Origin: MED-G116 sp038147495
GTDB lineage: Bacteria; Pseudomonadota; Alphaproteobacteria; Puniceispirillales; Puniceispirillaceae
Assembly: GCA_038147495.1 (NCBI GenBank)
Contig: JAYQTT010000002.1
Location: forward strand, 248,001-312,000
Reading direction: 5' to 3'
Length of the DNA stretch: 64,000 bases
The first letter of the stretch is position 1, and the number at the start of each line of letters is the position of its first letter. The notes below the pieces were generated by a model. That model saw nothing but the letters and a program-made list of their open reading frames with translations. It had not been told where the DNA came from and did no database searches. This document shows positions 51,044 through 60,222 of the stretch, piece after piece. The translations under genes and the position numbers were made by a program.

Positions 51044-52069
51044 ATGTCTCTCCCCCGTATTCGACATCATGGCCTTTTCGCAGGCGTTCTGGCGTTGTTG
51101 CTTGTTGGCGGCTGCACAACGGCTGAATTGGCGGTGGATTTGCTCAAGAAATCACAACGTCAGACTGATAGTGTTGCCACTGACGACCCATATTCTGACC
51201 AAGGGACCGTAACTTCAAGTATCGGTACAGCTACCGTCAAGGCCAATCCAGTCTATAAGGTTGGAGACCCTTATCAAATCGCCGGTATCTGGTACTATCC
51301 GGAGCGCAATCTCGGATATGACGAAACGGGGATAGGCTCGTGGTATGGTGATGAGTTTGCCGGTCGGCTCACGGCGAATGGTGAGATATTTGACCCGAAC
51401 AAGGTGACAGCGGCGCATAAGACACTGCCGATGCCGAGTGTTGTCCGGGTCACCAACCTTGATAATGGCAAGTCGCTTGTGGTTCGGGTGAATGACCGCG
51501 GACCGTTTGTCGCCGGTCGGATCATTGATTTGTCGCGTGAGGCGGCGCGCCTCATCGGCTATGAAAAAGCGGGCATTGCCCGCGTGCGTGTACAGGTTCT
51601 GGCAGAGCAAAGCCTCCGTCTGGAAAAAATGGCAAAACAGGGCGATTTTGCCTCGCTGGACACTGCCGTGGATACGGAAATGCCGGAAGTTGCAAAGGTA
51701 AATCAGCCAGAAGTCAGCATGACGGCCAAATCATCTTCAGGTTTGGTGAAGAATTCAAACGGACAGGACAATGGCGTTTCAGCGGTTGATTTGCTGGCAC
51801 GCTCTCGCGTTGGGGAAGTGATAAGTGTTGTACCAATAGAGACCGAAATCTGGGTTCAAATTGGCGCCTTCTATGCAGAGGCGAATGCGACCAATGTTTT
51901 GGCAAAGGTGGCAAGTGTCGGGGAAGGTATGGTCTCTCCTGTTGAAATATCCGGTCAAACTTTACATCGCGTGCGGATTGGACCATTAAAAAGCGTTGAA
52001 GACGCGGACAAAGCTCTTGATGGCGTGATCGATCTTGGATTTTCGGGGGCTCGCATTATCGTCGATTGA
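51044..52069 (+). CDS. rlpA: RlpA-type septal lytic transglycosylase lipoprotein with SPOR domain
   Basis: The 341-residue protein has a lipobox (LVGGC, Cys about 24), a double-psi beta-barrel at about 95-180 (GIGSWYGDEFAGRLTANGEI, then VRVTNLDNGKSLVVRVNDRG) and a C-terminal SPOR domain from about 265 (ETEIWVQIGAFYAEANATNV). SPOR binds naked septal glycan, so it should act at division sites in the outer membrane or periplasm. Placement before the D-Ala-D-Ala carboxypeptidase gene is conserved in Alphaproteobacteria. Confidence 0.93.
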   Translation: MSLPRIRHHGLFAGVLALLLVGGCTTAELAVDLLKKSQRQTDSVATDDPYSDQGTVTSSIGTATVKANPVYKVGDPYQIAGIWYYPERNLGYDETGIGSWYGDEFAGRLTANGEIFDPNKVTAAHKTLPMPSVVRVTNLDNGKSLVVRVNDRGPFVAGRIIDLSREAARLIGYEKAGIARVRVQVLAEQSLRLEKMAKQGDFASLDTAVDTEMPEVAKVNQPEVSMTAKSSSGLVKNSNGQDNGVSAVDLLARSRVGEVISVVPIETEIWVQIGAFYAEANATNVLAKVASVGEGMVSPVEISGQTLHRVRIGPLKSVEDADKALDGVIDLGFSGARIIVD

Positions 52070-52238
52070 TGAGACCGCAGCTGTATTATGCGTCTGAAGA
52101 GTTTTTTGACAGTAATTGTCATTATTATGCCGCTTTTATACCCTAGCCATTATCCGTGCCCCAGCTGAGAGGGTCGTTGGCAAGATCAAATTTGGTTGTA
52201 GCCGACTGAAGACAACAAAATTTCAGGATGAATTTTTC

Positions 52239-53444
52239 ATGAAAAGTTTTCTCAAAGAAACGTTGGGATTGGGCGCAAAACGGGCAGGGGGCATGCTTGC
52301 CGCCGTCTGCGCAAGTGCATTGATGATGAATGCGGCGCTTGCCGTTGAGATAGACTCATCTGCTGAATATGCGTTCATCACTGATTTTCAGTCTGGCAAG
52401 GTTTTGATGGACAAAAACGCTGATGAGTCAATGAAACCGGCATCCATGGCCAAAATCATGACGGTTTTTATTGTGTTCCAGCGGATCAAGGACAAAAGCC
52501 TATCACTTGATGACACATTCCTTGTCTCTGAAAAGGCATGGCGAAAAGGTGGTTCGAAGACCTTTATTGAGGTTGGAAAGCAGGTATCGGTAAGGGATCT
52601 GCTGAACGGGGTGATTGTTCAATCTGGAAATGACGCCGCGATTGCTCTGGCTGAGGGTATCTCTGGTACCGAGAACGGCTTTGCCGATGAGATGAACTAC
52701 ACGGCGCAGAAACTTGGCATGAAGAATACAGTTTTCAGAAATGCAACCGGTTGGCCCGATCCGGAGCAGTTTACCACTGCGCGTGACCTGAACATTCTGG
52801 CAACAGCATTGATCCGTGATTTTCCCGTGGATGAATTTCCTGAATTATATCCAATGTTTGCGAAAACAAGCTTTGCCTATAACGGCATAGATCAGCCAAA
52901 CCGCAACCCGTTGGTTTACGGCACGGCTGGCGCGGATGGCTTAAAAACTGGGCACACAGAAGAGTCGGGATATGGGCTTGTTGGCTCGGCGAAGCGCAAT
53001 GACCAGCGCGTTGTCATGGTGCTAAACGGGATGGAAAGCAAAAAGCAGCGTTCATCGGAGTCACGCCGTTTGATGGACCTCATTTTCCGTGAATTCAAGC
53101 ATTATCGCCTGTATGGGGCCGAACAGACAGTCGATCAGGCGAATGTGTGGCTTGGCACCGCCCAGAAGGTCGATCTTGTGCTGGCTGAAGATCTCGATCT
53201 TGTTCTCTCGCGTGAGGAACGCCGCAAGATGAAAGTATCGCTGCAATGGATTGATCCGTTGCCAGCGCCGCTGGCCAAGGGGGATGTGGTCGGGACATTG
53301 CTTCTGGATTTGCCGGATGGTGTCCGCAAATTCGATCTTCTTGCTGGCACTTCGGTTGACCAGCTTGGGCTGTTTGATCGCATCGGTGCGGCGGTAAAAT
53401 ATATGATCTTTGGTGCGAGTGTTGCACCAGCTACAGACGGTTGA
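52239..53444 (+). CDS. D-alanyl-D-alanine carboxypeptidase (PBP5/6, DacF type)
   Basis: Read from ATG 52239, the 401-residue protein has a signal peptide, then the serine DD-peptidase motifs S69-M-A-K72 (KPASMAKIM), SGN at 129-131 (VQSGNDAAIAL) and KTG (DGLKTGHTEESGYG). A C-terminal PBP5-C beta domain (SREERRKMKVSLQWIDPLPA) and a terminal amphipathic anchor follow. It trims the terminal D-Ala of peptidoglycan stem peptides. It is located between rlpA and tmk, a common order in Alphaproteobacteria. Confidence 0.93.
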   Translation: MKSFLKETLGLGAKRAGGMLAAVCASALMMNAALAVEIDSSAEYAFITDFQSGKVLMDKNADESMKPASMAKIMTVFIVFQRIKDKSLSLDDTFLVSEKAWRKGGSKTFIEVGKQVSVRDLLNGVIVQSGNDAAIALAEGISGTENGFADEMNYTAQKLGMKNTVFRNATGWPDPEQFTTARDLNILATALIRDFPVDEFPELYPMFAKTSFAYNGIDQPNRNPLVYGTAGADGLKTGHTEESGYGLVGSAKRNDQRVVMVLNGMESKKQRSSESRRLMDLIFREFKHYRLYGAEQTVDQANVWLGTAQKVDLVLAEDLDLVLSREERRKMKVSLQWIDPLPAPLAKGDVVGTLLLDLPDGVRKFDLLAGTSVDQLGLFDRIGAAVKYMIFGASVAPATDG

Positions 53445-53452
53445 TCGCCGCC

Positions 53453-54100
53453 ATGTCCGAAAACCCCGGATATTTCATCTCCTTTGAGGGCGGTGAGGGC
53501 AGTGGCAAGACCACACAGATCAAGCTACTGGCCAGCTGGATAGATGAGCTTGCGCCCGGTAGCAAAGTTCTGGTCACACGTGAACCAGGAGGAACGCCTG
53601 CGGCCGAGGATATCCGGGCCCTTCTGGTGACCGGCAGTCCTGAAAAATGGCGTCCGGCGACCGAAGCGATGTTGATGTCGGCATCCCGACATGAGCATGT
53701 CGAACAGGTGATCAAGCCAGCTCTTGCCGCTGGAAAATTGGTTATATCGGATCGGTTCTACGACTCCACCCGTGTTTATCAGGGGCTTGTCGGCGGCGTC
53801 GACAAGAACGCGATTGATGCGTTAAACCATCTCGCCTGCGGTGATCTTGTTCCTGACATTACCTTTCTTCTTGATATGGATGGTGATGTCGGTCTGGGCC
53901 GCGCGGATGGGCGAGGAGGGGTGGAAACCCGCTTTGAAAACAAGGGGTCGTCTTTTCATTCTGCGGTCAGAGCAGGGTTTCTTGAGCTTGCCAGTGAAGA
54001 ACCTGAGCGCTTTGTGGTTCTTGACGCGAGTGAGAGTGTTGACGCAATTGCTGCCAGCATCAGGGCAGTTTTAACTGACCGTCTTGGTATTGGTGGCTGA
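53453..54100 (+). CDS. tmk: Thymidylate kinase
   Basis: Read from ATG 53453, the 215-residue enzyme has a P-loop FEGGEGSGKTTQIKLL at residues 11-26, the DR(F/Y) motif in VISDRFYDSTRVYQG and a lid region RADGRGGVETRFE. It phosphorylates dTMP to dTDP. The frame also opens at TTG 53441, overlapping the dac stop, but family alignment starts at the ATG. It abuts holB with no gap. Confidence 0.95.
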   Translation: MSENPGYFISFEGGEGSGKTTQIKLLASWIDELAPGSKVLVTREPGGTPAAEDIRALLVTGSPEKWRPATEAMLMSASRHEHVEQVIKPALAAGKLVISDRFYDSTRVYQGLVGGVDKNAIDALNHLACGDLVPDITFLLDMDGDVGLGRADGRGGVETRFENKGSSFHSAVRAGFLELASEEPERFVVLDASESVDAIAASIRAVLTDRLGIGG

Positions 54101-55174
54101 ATGCGAGAGACGTCTGAGGAACATTCAGATACGCATTGGCCCGAAATTATCGGCCATAAATCCTTTGAGCGCAGCTTTGTTGAGGCGCAGCACCGTGACC
54201 GACTGCATCATGCGTGGCTGTTGACCGGGCCAAAAGGCATTGGCAAGGCTGCCCTTGCGCTCCGGGCAACTGCATGGCTGATGGCTGAAGATGCTGCAAG
54301 TGGCGGATATGGTGGTGTTGACACTGGTTTCACTGTGGCTTCTGGCGACAGCGGCGCCAAATTGGTGCGTAATGGTGCGCATCCGGACCTAAATGTTGTT
54401 GCGCCGTTGAAAGAGGACAACAAGTCCGGTCAGATTAAAATCGACCAGATCAGGGCGTTGATCCCCTTCATGATGCACAAGCCTGGTCGCGCCGGATGGC
54501 GTGTTGCGATCATCGATTCTATGGATGAAGTGAACCGAAATGGTGCGAATGCTCTTTTAAAGATGCTGGAAGAGCCGCCAGAGCGAACCGTTCTGTTTTT
54601 ACTGTCATCGCGGCCCGGGCGTTTGCCCCCTACAATCCGAAGCCGGTGTCGGGTGGCGCGGTTGTCGCCCCTCTCGCGTGATGAAAGTGATGATGTGTTA
54701 CGGCAAATCTGGCCAGACGCCGATGCCGAACAATTGAAAATCCTGTCCATTTTGAGCGAAGGTGCCCCCGGGCGGGCCTTGATGCTGGCTGAAAGCGGGG
54801 CTGCTGATTGTTATCAGGCGGCGTGTGCGCTGTTATCTGAAGACAGGCTTGACCGTGCAGCGCTTGTAACGATTTGTGGCAAATGGGGGAAGGGCGGCGC
54901 TGCCGGGAAGGACACACGCCTTGGCGCAACCATGCTGATTGAACGGTTGCTTCGATTGAGCGCATTGCGAGTGGCGGGTGCCAGCATACCGGATGTATGT
55001 GGTTTTGAAGATCGTGTCATAGATGCAATGAGCCGTCGGCATACGGGTCAAAAATTGGCTGAGATGCAAAATGACTTTAGCCGCGAAGCGGCGCAAGCTG
55101 ACTCGCTGTATCTGGATTTTGCGTTGTTTCTGTCGCGGCAATTGACCCGTTTTCACCAGAAATCCTTGCCCTGA
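54101..55174 (+). CDS. holB: DNA polymerase III delta-prime subunit
   Basis: The 357-residue clamp-loader subunit has the AAA+ P-loop LTGPKGIGKAALALR (about 41-55), the ANALLKMLEEPPE motif, and the sensor 1/SRC box TIRSRCRVARLSPL. The zinc cysteines of some delta-prime subunits are not evident. Starts directly after the tmk stop. Position between tmk and metG is standard. Confidence 0.93.
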   Translation: MRETSEEHSDTHWPEIIGHKSFERSFVEAQHRDRLHHAWLLTGPKGIGKAALALRATAWLMAEDAASGGYGGVDTGFTVASGDSGAKLVRNGAHPDLNVVAPLKEDNKSGQIKIDQIRALIPFMMHKPGRAGWRVAIIDSMDEVNRNGANALLKMLEEPPERTVLFLLSSRPGRLPPTIRSRCRVARLSPLSRDESDDVLRQIWPDADAEQLKILSILSEGAPGRALMLAESGAADCYQAACALLSEDRLDRAALVTICGKWGKGGAAGKDTRLGATMLIERLLRLSALRVAGASIPDVCGFEDRVIDAMSRRHTGQKLAEMQNDFSREAAQADSLYLDFALFLSRQLTRFHQKSLP

Positions 55175-55253
55175 GCGGGGGATAGAGGTACATCCTGTGA
55201 TACGGGCGCAACGGCGTCACATCTGAAACATTTGCGTGAAAGCACCAGAGTTG

Positions 55254-56813
55254 ATGACCGCGACATCGAAGCAGAAATATTACCTCACGACCCCAATTTA
55301 CTATGTGAATGACAAGCCGCATATTGGCCATGCCTATACAACTTTGGCGTGCGATGCGCTGGCGCGCTTCAAGCGTCTGGACGGGTTTGACGTATGTTTT
55401 CTGACGGGTACGGATGAACATGGGCAAAAAGTTGAACGCGCGGCGCTTGATGCTGGAATATCGCCACAGCAATTCACGGACAATGTCAGCCAGAATTTCC
55501 GTGATCTGACGGCCAGTCTGAATTTCTCCAATGATGATTTTATTCGCACCACCGAAGACAGGCATAAAGTGGCATGCCAGAAGATTTGGGACCTTCTCCT
55601 GGAAAAAGGCCATATCAAGCTCGGCACCTATGCCGGTTGGTATGCGACAAGAGACGAGGCCTTTTTTACTGAGTCAGAGCTTGTTGACGGCAAAGCGCCC
55701 AGCGGCGCGCCGGTGGAATGGGTTGAAGAGCCGTCATATTTCTTCAATCTGTCAGAATGGCAGGACAAGCTTCTTGCCTTTTATGAGGAAAACCCGGATT
55801 TCGTCGGCCCTGAATCACGTTTCAACGAGGTGAAAAGCTTCGTCAAAGGCGGCCTTCGTGACCTGTCTGTCAGTCGCGCCAGCTTTAAATGGGGTGTCCC
55901 CGTACCGAATGACGATGATCATGTCATGTATGTTTGGCTTGATGCGTTGACCAACTATATCACCGCCACCGGTTGGCCTGTCGATGGCAAATATGGTGAT
56001 GCGGATAAATATGCGCATTTGTGGCCGGCTGATCTGCATATGGTCGGCAAAGACATTCTGCGGTTTCATGCCGTCTATTGGCCCGCATTCTTGATGGCTG
56101 CGGATTTGCCACTGCCAAAACGTGTTTTTGCGCATGGCTGGTGGACAAATGAAGGTCAAAAAATCTCCAAATCATTGGGCAATGCGATTGATCCACTGGC
56201 CTTGGTTGATGAATACGGCCTTGATCAGGTGCGTTATTTCCTCCTGCGTGAGGTGCCGTTTGGCAATGATGGTGACTTTTCCTCATCGGCCATGATTCAG
56301 CGGGTCAATGGTGATCTTGCCAATGACGTTGGAAATTTGTCACAGCGCGTTCTCTCGATGGTGTTCAAGAATTGTGACGGGGTGATGCCGTCACAGCCGT
56401 CCAATCCTACATCTGAAGACAAGGCGCTACTCGATGCGGCTGATAATATGCTTGAAACTGTCCGCGGGCATATTGACCGGCAAGCCTTCCATGAAGCCCT
56501 GCGGGCAATTTGGCAGGTCGTGGCAGACGCCAATCGTTATGTTGATTTGGTGGCGCCTTGGGCGCTGAAGAAAACTGATCCTGCACGGATGCAGGAAGTG
56601 CTCGCCGTGCTGTGCGAAGTTATTCGTCAGGTGGCTGTTCTGATCCAACCGGTGATGCCGGAATCAGCCGCGAAGATGCTGGATCAATTGGGTGTCGGGC
56701 CGGAGCAGCGGCTCTTTGACTCCATCGGGGGCAAGGCGCGTCTTGGTCATGGGCACGAAATTGGCAAGCCGGTTCCAGTGTTTCCGCGCTATGTGGAGGA
56801 AGAGGAAGCCTGA
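55254..56813 (+). CDS. metG: Methionyl-tRNA synthetase
   Basis: Read from ATG 55254, the 519-residue class I synthetase has HIGH as DKPHIGHAYTTLACDALARF and KMSKS as KISKSLGNAIDPL, with FHAVYWPAFLMAADLPLPKR between them. The connective insert lacks the four zinc cysteines (AGWYATRDEAFFTESEL), the type usual in Alphaproteobacteria, and there is no C-terminal tRNA-binding domain. It charges tRNA-Met. Its stop overlaps the tatD start by one base (TGATG). Confidence 0.96.
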   Translation: MTATSKQKYYLTTPIYYVNDKPHIGHAYTTLACDALARFKRLDGFDVCFLTGTDEHGQKVERAALDAGISPQQFTDNVSQNFRDLTASLNFSNDDFIRTTEDRHKVACQKIWDLLLEKGHIKLGTYAGWYATRDEAFFTESELVDGKAPSGAPVEWVEEPSYFFNLSEWQDKLLAFYEENPDFVGPESRFNEVKSFVKGGLRDLSVSRASFKWGVPVPNDDDHVMYVWLDALTNYITATGWPVDGKYGDADKYAHLWPADLHMVGKDILRFHAVYWPAFLMAADLPLPKRVFAHGWWTNEGQKISKSLGNAIDPLALVDEYGLDQVRYFLLREVPFGNDGDFSSSAMIQRVNGDLANDVGNLSQRVLSMVFKNCDGVMPSQPSNPTSEDKALLDAADNMLETVRGHIDRQAFHEALRAIWQVVADANRYVDLVAPWALKKTDPARMQEVLAVLCEVIRQVAVLIQPVMPESAAKMLDQLGVGPEQRLFDSIGGKARLGHGHEIGKPVPVFPRYVEEEEA

Positions 56814-57610
56814 TGGGTCAATTATCGATTATCGATAGTCATGCGCATCTGGATTATCCGCAGCTTGCCGAGGATTTGCCTGCAGTGCTGGAAAGAGCCA
56901 ATCAGGCGGGCGTATCGCAGGTCATTTCCATTGGTGTGAAGCTCAGTACGGCGGACAGTCCCCGTAAAATTGCCGAGGCCCATGATAATGTGTGGTTTAG
57001 TGTGGGCGTTCACCCGCATGAGGCCGGAAATGAACCGCTTGCATGCGATGCGGATGCCTTTATCGCTGCGGCTGATCATCCGAAATGTGTCGCCATCGGT
57101 GAAGCTGGGCTCGATTATTTTTACGATTATGCGCCGCGGGAACGGCAGGCTGCCAGCTTTCGGGTGCAAATCGGTGTGGCACGACAGCTTGGCCTGCCTA
57201 TCATTGTGCATGCGCGCGATGCTGATGACGACATTGCGGCAATTATTGAAGATGAAATGGCAAAGGGCGCCTTTACCGGTGTGCTGCATTGTTTCAGTTC
57301 TGGTGCGGAGCTTGCGAGGCGGGCCATTAATGTTGGTTTTTATGTCAGCTTTTCCGGCATTCTGACCTTCAAAAAGGCAGAGGAAATACGTGAGGTTGCG
57401 GCATTTGCGCCAGAAGACAGAATTTTGGTTGAGACGGATGCCCCTTTTCTGGCGCCTGTACCCTATCGCGGCAAGACAAATGAACCGGCGTTCACTGCGC
57501 ATACGCTGAACAGGCTCGCCGAGGTGAGGGGAATGCCTGTTGACAGAATGGCCGCTGTGACGACTGATAACACGCTGCGATTGTTTAGCCGTATGCGGGG
57601 TGCGTCATGA
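56813..57610 (+). CDS. tatD: TatD-family metal-dependent hydrolase (deoxyribonuclease)
   Basis: The 265-residue TIM-barrel protein has metal ligands HxH in IDSHAHLDYPQL, E in AIGEAGLDYFYDYAPRERQA, H in PIIVHARDADDD and VLHCFSSGAELAR, and D in LVETDAPFLAPVPYRGK NEPAF-type ending. Members hydrolyse DNA 3' ends. It overlaps metG by one base and the next gene by four bases. Confidence 0.94.
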   Translation: MGQLSIIDSHAHLDYPQLAEDLPAVLERANQAGVSQVISIGVKLSTADSPRKIAEAHDNVWFSVGVHPHEAGNEPLACDADAFIAAADHPKCVAIGEAGLDYFYDYAPRERQAASFRVQIGVARQLGLPIIVHARDADDDIAAIIEDEMAKGAFTGVLHCFSSGAELARRAINVGFYVSFSGILTFKKAEEIREVAAFAPEDRILVETDAPFLAPVPYRGKTNEPAFTAHTLNRLAEVRGMPVDRMAAVTTDNTLRLFSRMRGAS

Positions 57611-58386
57611 AGATTACCATGCTTGGCTGTGGCACCTCTGTTGGTGTTCCTGCGCTTGGTCATGCTGGCTGGGGCCGCTGCAATCCAAATGATTCACGCA
57701 ATCGTCGTCAAAGATGTGCGGTTCTGGTGCAAACCGATGAGACAAATGTGCTTGTCGATGCTGGTCCCGATATTCGAAATCAATTGATGCCACTGGGATT
57801 GAAACGGATCGATGCGCTGCTGATTACGCATACCCATTCCGACCATGTTGCCGGTCTTGATGATTTGCGGGCGTTCTATTGGCCGGATCGTAACGAATTG
57901 CCGGTATATGGAACGCCTGAACATCTAGAGCATGTGAAGACACGTTTTCCGTATCTGTTTGAAAAGAGCCCACAATCACCATCCTATTTTGTGCCACCGA
58001 TGACAACCAGCGAGATAAGCCCGGGTGATCGCCTGTCCATTGGCGATTTCGACATTGATGTGATGCATCAGGAACACGGCAATAGCAGTTCTTTGGGATT
58101 TTTGTTCAATGGGAAGTTTGGTTATTCGACCGATGTCGTTGATATGCCCGACCATGTGTTCGATAAGCTGAGCGGTGTTGATCTTTGGATTGTTGAAGCG
58201 CTTCGCGAAACGCCGCATCAAGCGCATTCGCATTTTGAACAGACATTCGCATGGATCGACAGGGTGAAACCAAAACGTGCTGTCCTCACGCATCTGGGGC
58301 TTGAAGCAGACTATGAAGAGCTTGCCGCGATCTGTCCGAGGAATACCGAGCCAGGCGTTGATGGTTTGACGTTCGATCTGGAGTAG
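57607..58386 (+). CDS. Metallo-beta-lactamase-fold hydrolase, PhnP-like
   Basis: The 259-residue protein shows the HxHxDH zinc motif (H75-T-H77-S-D79-H80 in LLITHTHSDHVAGLDD), the N-terminal MLGCGTSVGVPALGH and a late DLWIVEALRETPHQAHSHFE. PhnP-type proteins are phosphodiesterases acting on cyclic phosphate esters. It is the last gene of the tmk-holB-metG-tatD block and starts within the tatD stop (ATGA). Confidence 0.9.
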   Translation: MKITMLGCGTSVGVPALGHAGWGRCNPNDSRNRRQRCAVLVQTDETNVLVDAGPDIRNQLMPLGLKRIDALLITHTHSDHVAGLDDLRAFYWPDRNELPVYGTPEHLEHVKTRFPYLFEKSPQSPSYFVPPMTTSEISPGDRLSIGDFDIDVMHQEHGNSSSLGFLFNGKFGYSTDVVDMPDHVFDKLSGVDLWIVEALRETPHQAHSHFEQTFAWIDRVKPKRAVLTHLGLEADYEELAAICPRNTEPGVDGLTFDLE

Positions 58387-58721
58387 TAGCGTTTTGAGCT
58401 TCGGCACAGAACAGGAAGTGATCGCGGCACGGGATTGCTTTTACAGTTATTCAGGCAAAGTCATTCAGGCAGAGTCATTCAGCTTAAAGCCAAGCACCGC
58501 CCACATCCTGGCAAACGCTTTACGCATAATATACATTATGCGACAAAAATATGTTTTAATAATTGAAATCATTTGATTCATTGTTCCAAATCAAGCCTCG
58601 TATTTCGCCGGCAGCCCTTACCCACCGGTCCTTTAAAAACGATTCCGCTGGCAAACGCGCCTAATCCCATTTCTGGTGACAAGGGTTGCCTCCTTCAAGG
58701 TGGCACCTGAATTATTTGTGT
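58387..58721. other. Intergenic region with perfect palindromic hairpin
   Basis: No convincing gene is seen in these 335 bases. It contains CGCATAAT-ATAC-ATTATGCG (58523-58542), a perfect eight-base inverted repeat with a four-base loop, and the short direct repeat AGTCATTCAG (58460s and 58470s). The hairpin is not followed by a T run, so it is not a standard terminator. It may be a regulatory site or simply chance AT-rich symmetry. Confidence 0.5.
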
Positions 58722-58949
58722 TTATAAAAACCGGCTCCACACGCGCTCATGGGCATAATAGAGAATCATCTTTGTTACGATCTCTACCGACATTATGGAC
58801 CCGGCAATCTTCAGGTTTCCCGTCAAGACCCACGCAATCATCAATGTGTCTGTCGATGCAAGGACACGCCATGTAATCGTTTTCAAAAAGGATTTGCTGC
58901 GTGGATCGTGCGGCCTATGCCCCTTTTTCAATAGGCGTTCGATGAACAT
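58722..58949 (-). CDS. DUF2061 small membrane protein
   Basis: The 75-residue protein begins with a basic cytoplasmic stretch and continues as the DUF2061 core: RSKSFLKTITWRVLASTDTL, MIAWVLTGNLKIAGSIMSVE, IVTKMILYYAHERVWSRF. Two hydrophobic helices are predicted. Function is unknown; members are small inner-membrane proteins. It is divergent from the thi operon. Confidence 0.88.
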   Translation of the reverse strand: MFIERLLKKGHRPHDPRSKSFLKTITWRVLASTDTLMIAWVLTGNLKIAGSIMSVEIVTKMILYYAHERVWSRFL

Positions 58950-59055
58950 ATCGCCTCCTGCTTGCTTCCTTGGTCATTTTACGATTAGGGAAGATTTTTA
59001 GCCGAACGCTAAATCCAAGCTTCATTTTTAACGGGTTTTACTATAGTTTCGCGGT

Positions 59056-59148
59056 ATTCCCTTGGGGTGTTCCGGTGCATTTGTGGACCGGAGCTGAGAC
59101 AAACCCATTGAACCTGAACCAGGTCATGCTGGCGGAGGAAAGCGGAAT
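59056..59148 (+). ncRNA. TPP riboswitch (thi box) upstream of thiBPQ
   Basis: The conserved thi-box core is present: CTTGGGGTG, then GAGCTGAGAC, CCATTGAACCTGA and CATGCTGGCGGAGGAAAG. The P1 stem can be closed by ATTCCCTT (59056-59063) with AAGCGGAAT (59140-59148). It is located 78 bases upstream of the thiB start. Binding of thiamine diphosphate should reduce expression of the uptake operon. No clear terminator hairpin is seen, so control of translation initiation is more likely. Confidence 0.93.
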
Positions 59149-59226
59149 GGGCCTTGATAATATTTGCGCCTCAATTCTCTCCCTTTACCGCCCAATATGG
59201 CTGCATGCTGCATTGGAGTGTTTGTA

Positions 59227-60222
59227 ATGAAATCTATCCTAAGTATATGTTTTGCTGTGCTTTTGTCGCTGCCGTTGGTGGCTCACGCTAAGCCTGTGCT
59301 TACCGTCTATACCTATGACTCATTCGCATCTGAATGGGGCCCCGGCCCGGCGATTGAGGCCGCCTTCGAGGAAAAATGCGACTGCGATCTGCAATTTGTC
59401 GCGCTTGATTCGTCGATTGGCATTCTTGGCCGGGTGCAATTGGAAGGCGGTGCCTCCAAGGCGGATATAGTCCTCGGTCTGGATACCAACCTGATGGCTA
59501 CCGCCGAACAGACAGGTCTATTTGCACCGCATGGTGCAAATGTTTCTGGTCGGACCAATCTGCCGGTTGCGTTTGACGATGAAGTTTTTATGCCGTTTGA
59601 CTGGGGCTATTTCGCTTTTGTCTATGATAGCAGTAAATTACAGGATGTACCTGCGTCACTGGATGCACTTGTCAACGCACCGGATGATCTTCGCATTGTC
59701 ATTCAGGATCCGCGGACAGCCACGCCGGGTCTGGGCTTGTTGTTATGGATCAAATCGGTTTATGGCGATGAAGCTGCAGACGCTTGGGCGCGTCTCGCTC
59801 CCAAGATTGTCACTGTGACAAAAGGATGGTGGGATGCGTATTCTATGTTCCTTGAAGGTGAAGCCGATATGGTTCTTTCGTACTCCACCTCGCCTGCCTA
59901 TCACATGATCGCCGAGGAAACAGACAAATATCGGGCGGCAGGCTTTGCCGAGGGGCATTACATGCAAATCGAGGTTGCGGCGATGCTTAAATCGAGCTCG
60001 CAACCGGTGCTTGGCCGCCAATTCATGGATTTTATCCTCACCGAGGGCTTTCAATCGGTTATTCCGACAACAAATTGGATGTATCCAGCTGGTAAGGCTG
60101 AATTGCCGGCCGCATTTTCAAGCTTGATCACGCCGAAGACGTCACTGTTGTTTACACCGCAGGATGTCGCCGCCAACAAATCAGCCTGGGTTGAGGAATG
60201 GCAGTCCGCGATCACCAGATAA
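59227..60222 (+). CDS. thiB: Thiamine ABC transporter, periplasmic binding protein
   Basis: Read from ATG 59227 (GGAG 13 bases before), the 331-residue protein has a signal peptide (MKSILSICFAVLLSLPLVAH, cleavage likely after AHA) and ThiB landmarks: LTVYTYDSFASEWGPGPAIE, GGASKADIVLGLDTNLMATA, PFDWGYFAFVYDSSKL and TKGWWDAYSMFLEGEADMVL, SYSTSPAYH. It captures thiamine or its phosphates. The TPP riboswitch upstream supports this. It overlaps thiP by 25 bases. Confidence 0.95.
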   Translation: MKSILSICFAVLLSLPLVAHAKPVLTVYTYDSFASEWGPGPAIEAAFEEKCDCDLQFVALDSSIGILGRVQLEGGASKADIVLGLDTNLMATAEQTGLFAPHGANVSGRTNLPVAFDDEVFMPFDWGYFAFVYDSSKLQDVPASLDALVNAPDDLRIVIQDPRTATPGLGLLLWIKSVYGDEAADAWARLAPKIVTVTKGWWDAYSMFLEGEADMVLSYSTSPAYHMIAEETDKYRAAGFAEGHYMQIEVAAMLKSSSQPVLGRQFMDFILTEGFQSVIPTTNWMYPAGKAELPAAFSSLITPKTSLLFTPQDVAANKSAWVEEWQSAITR

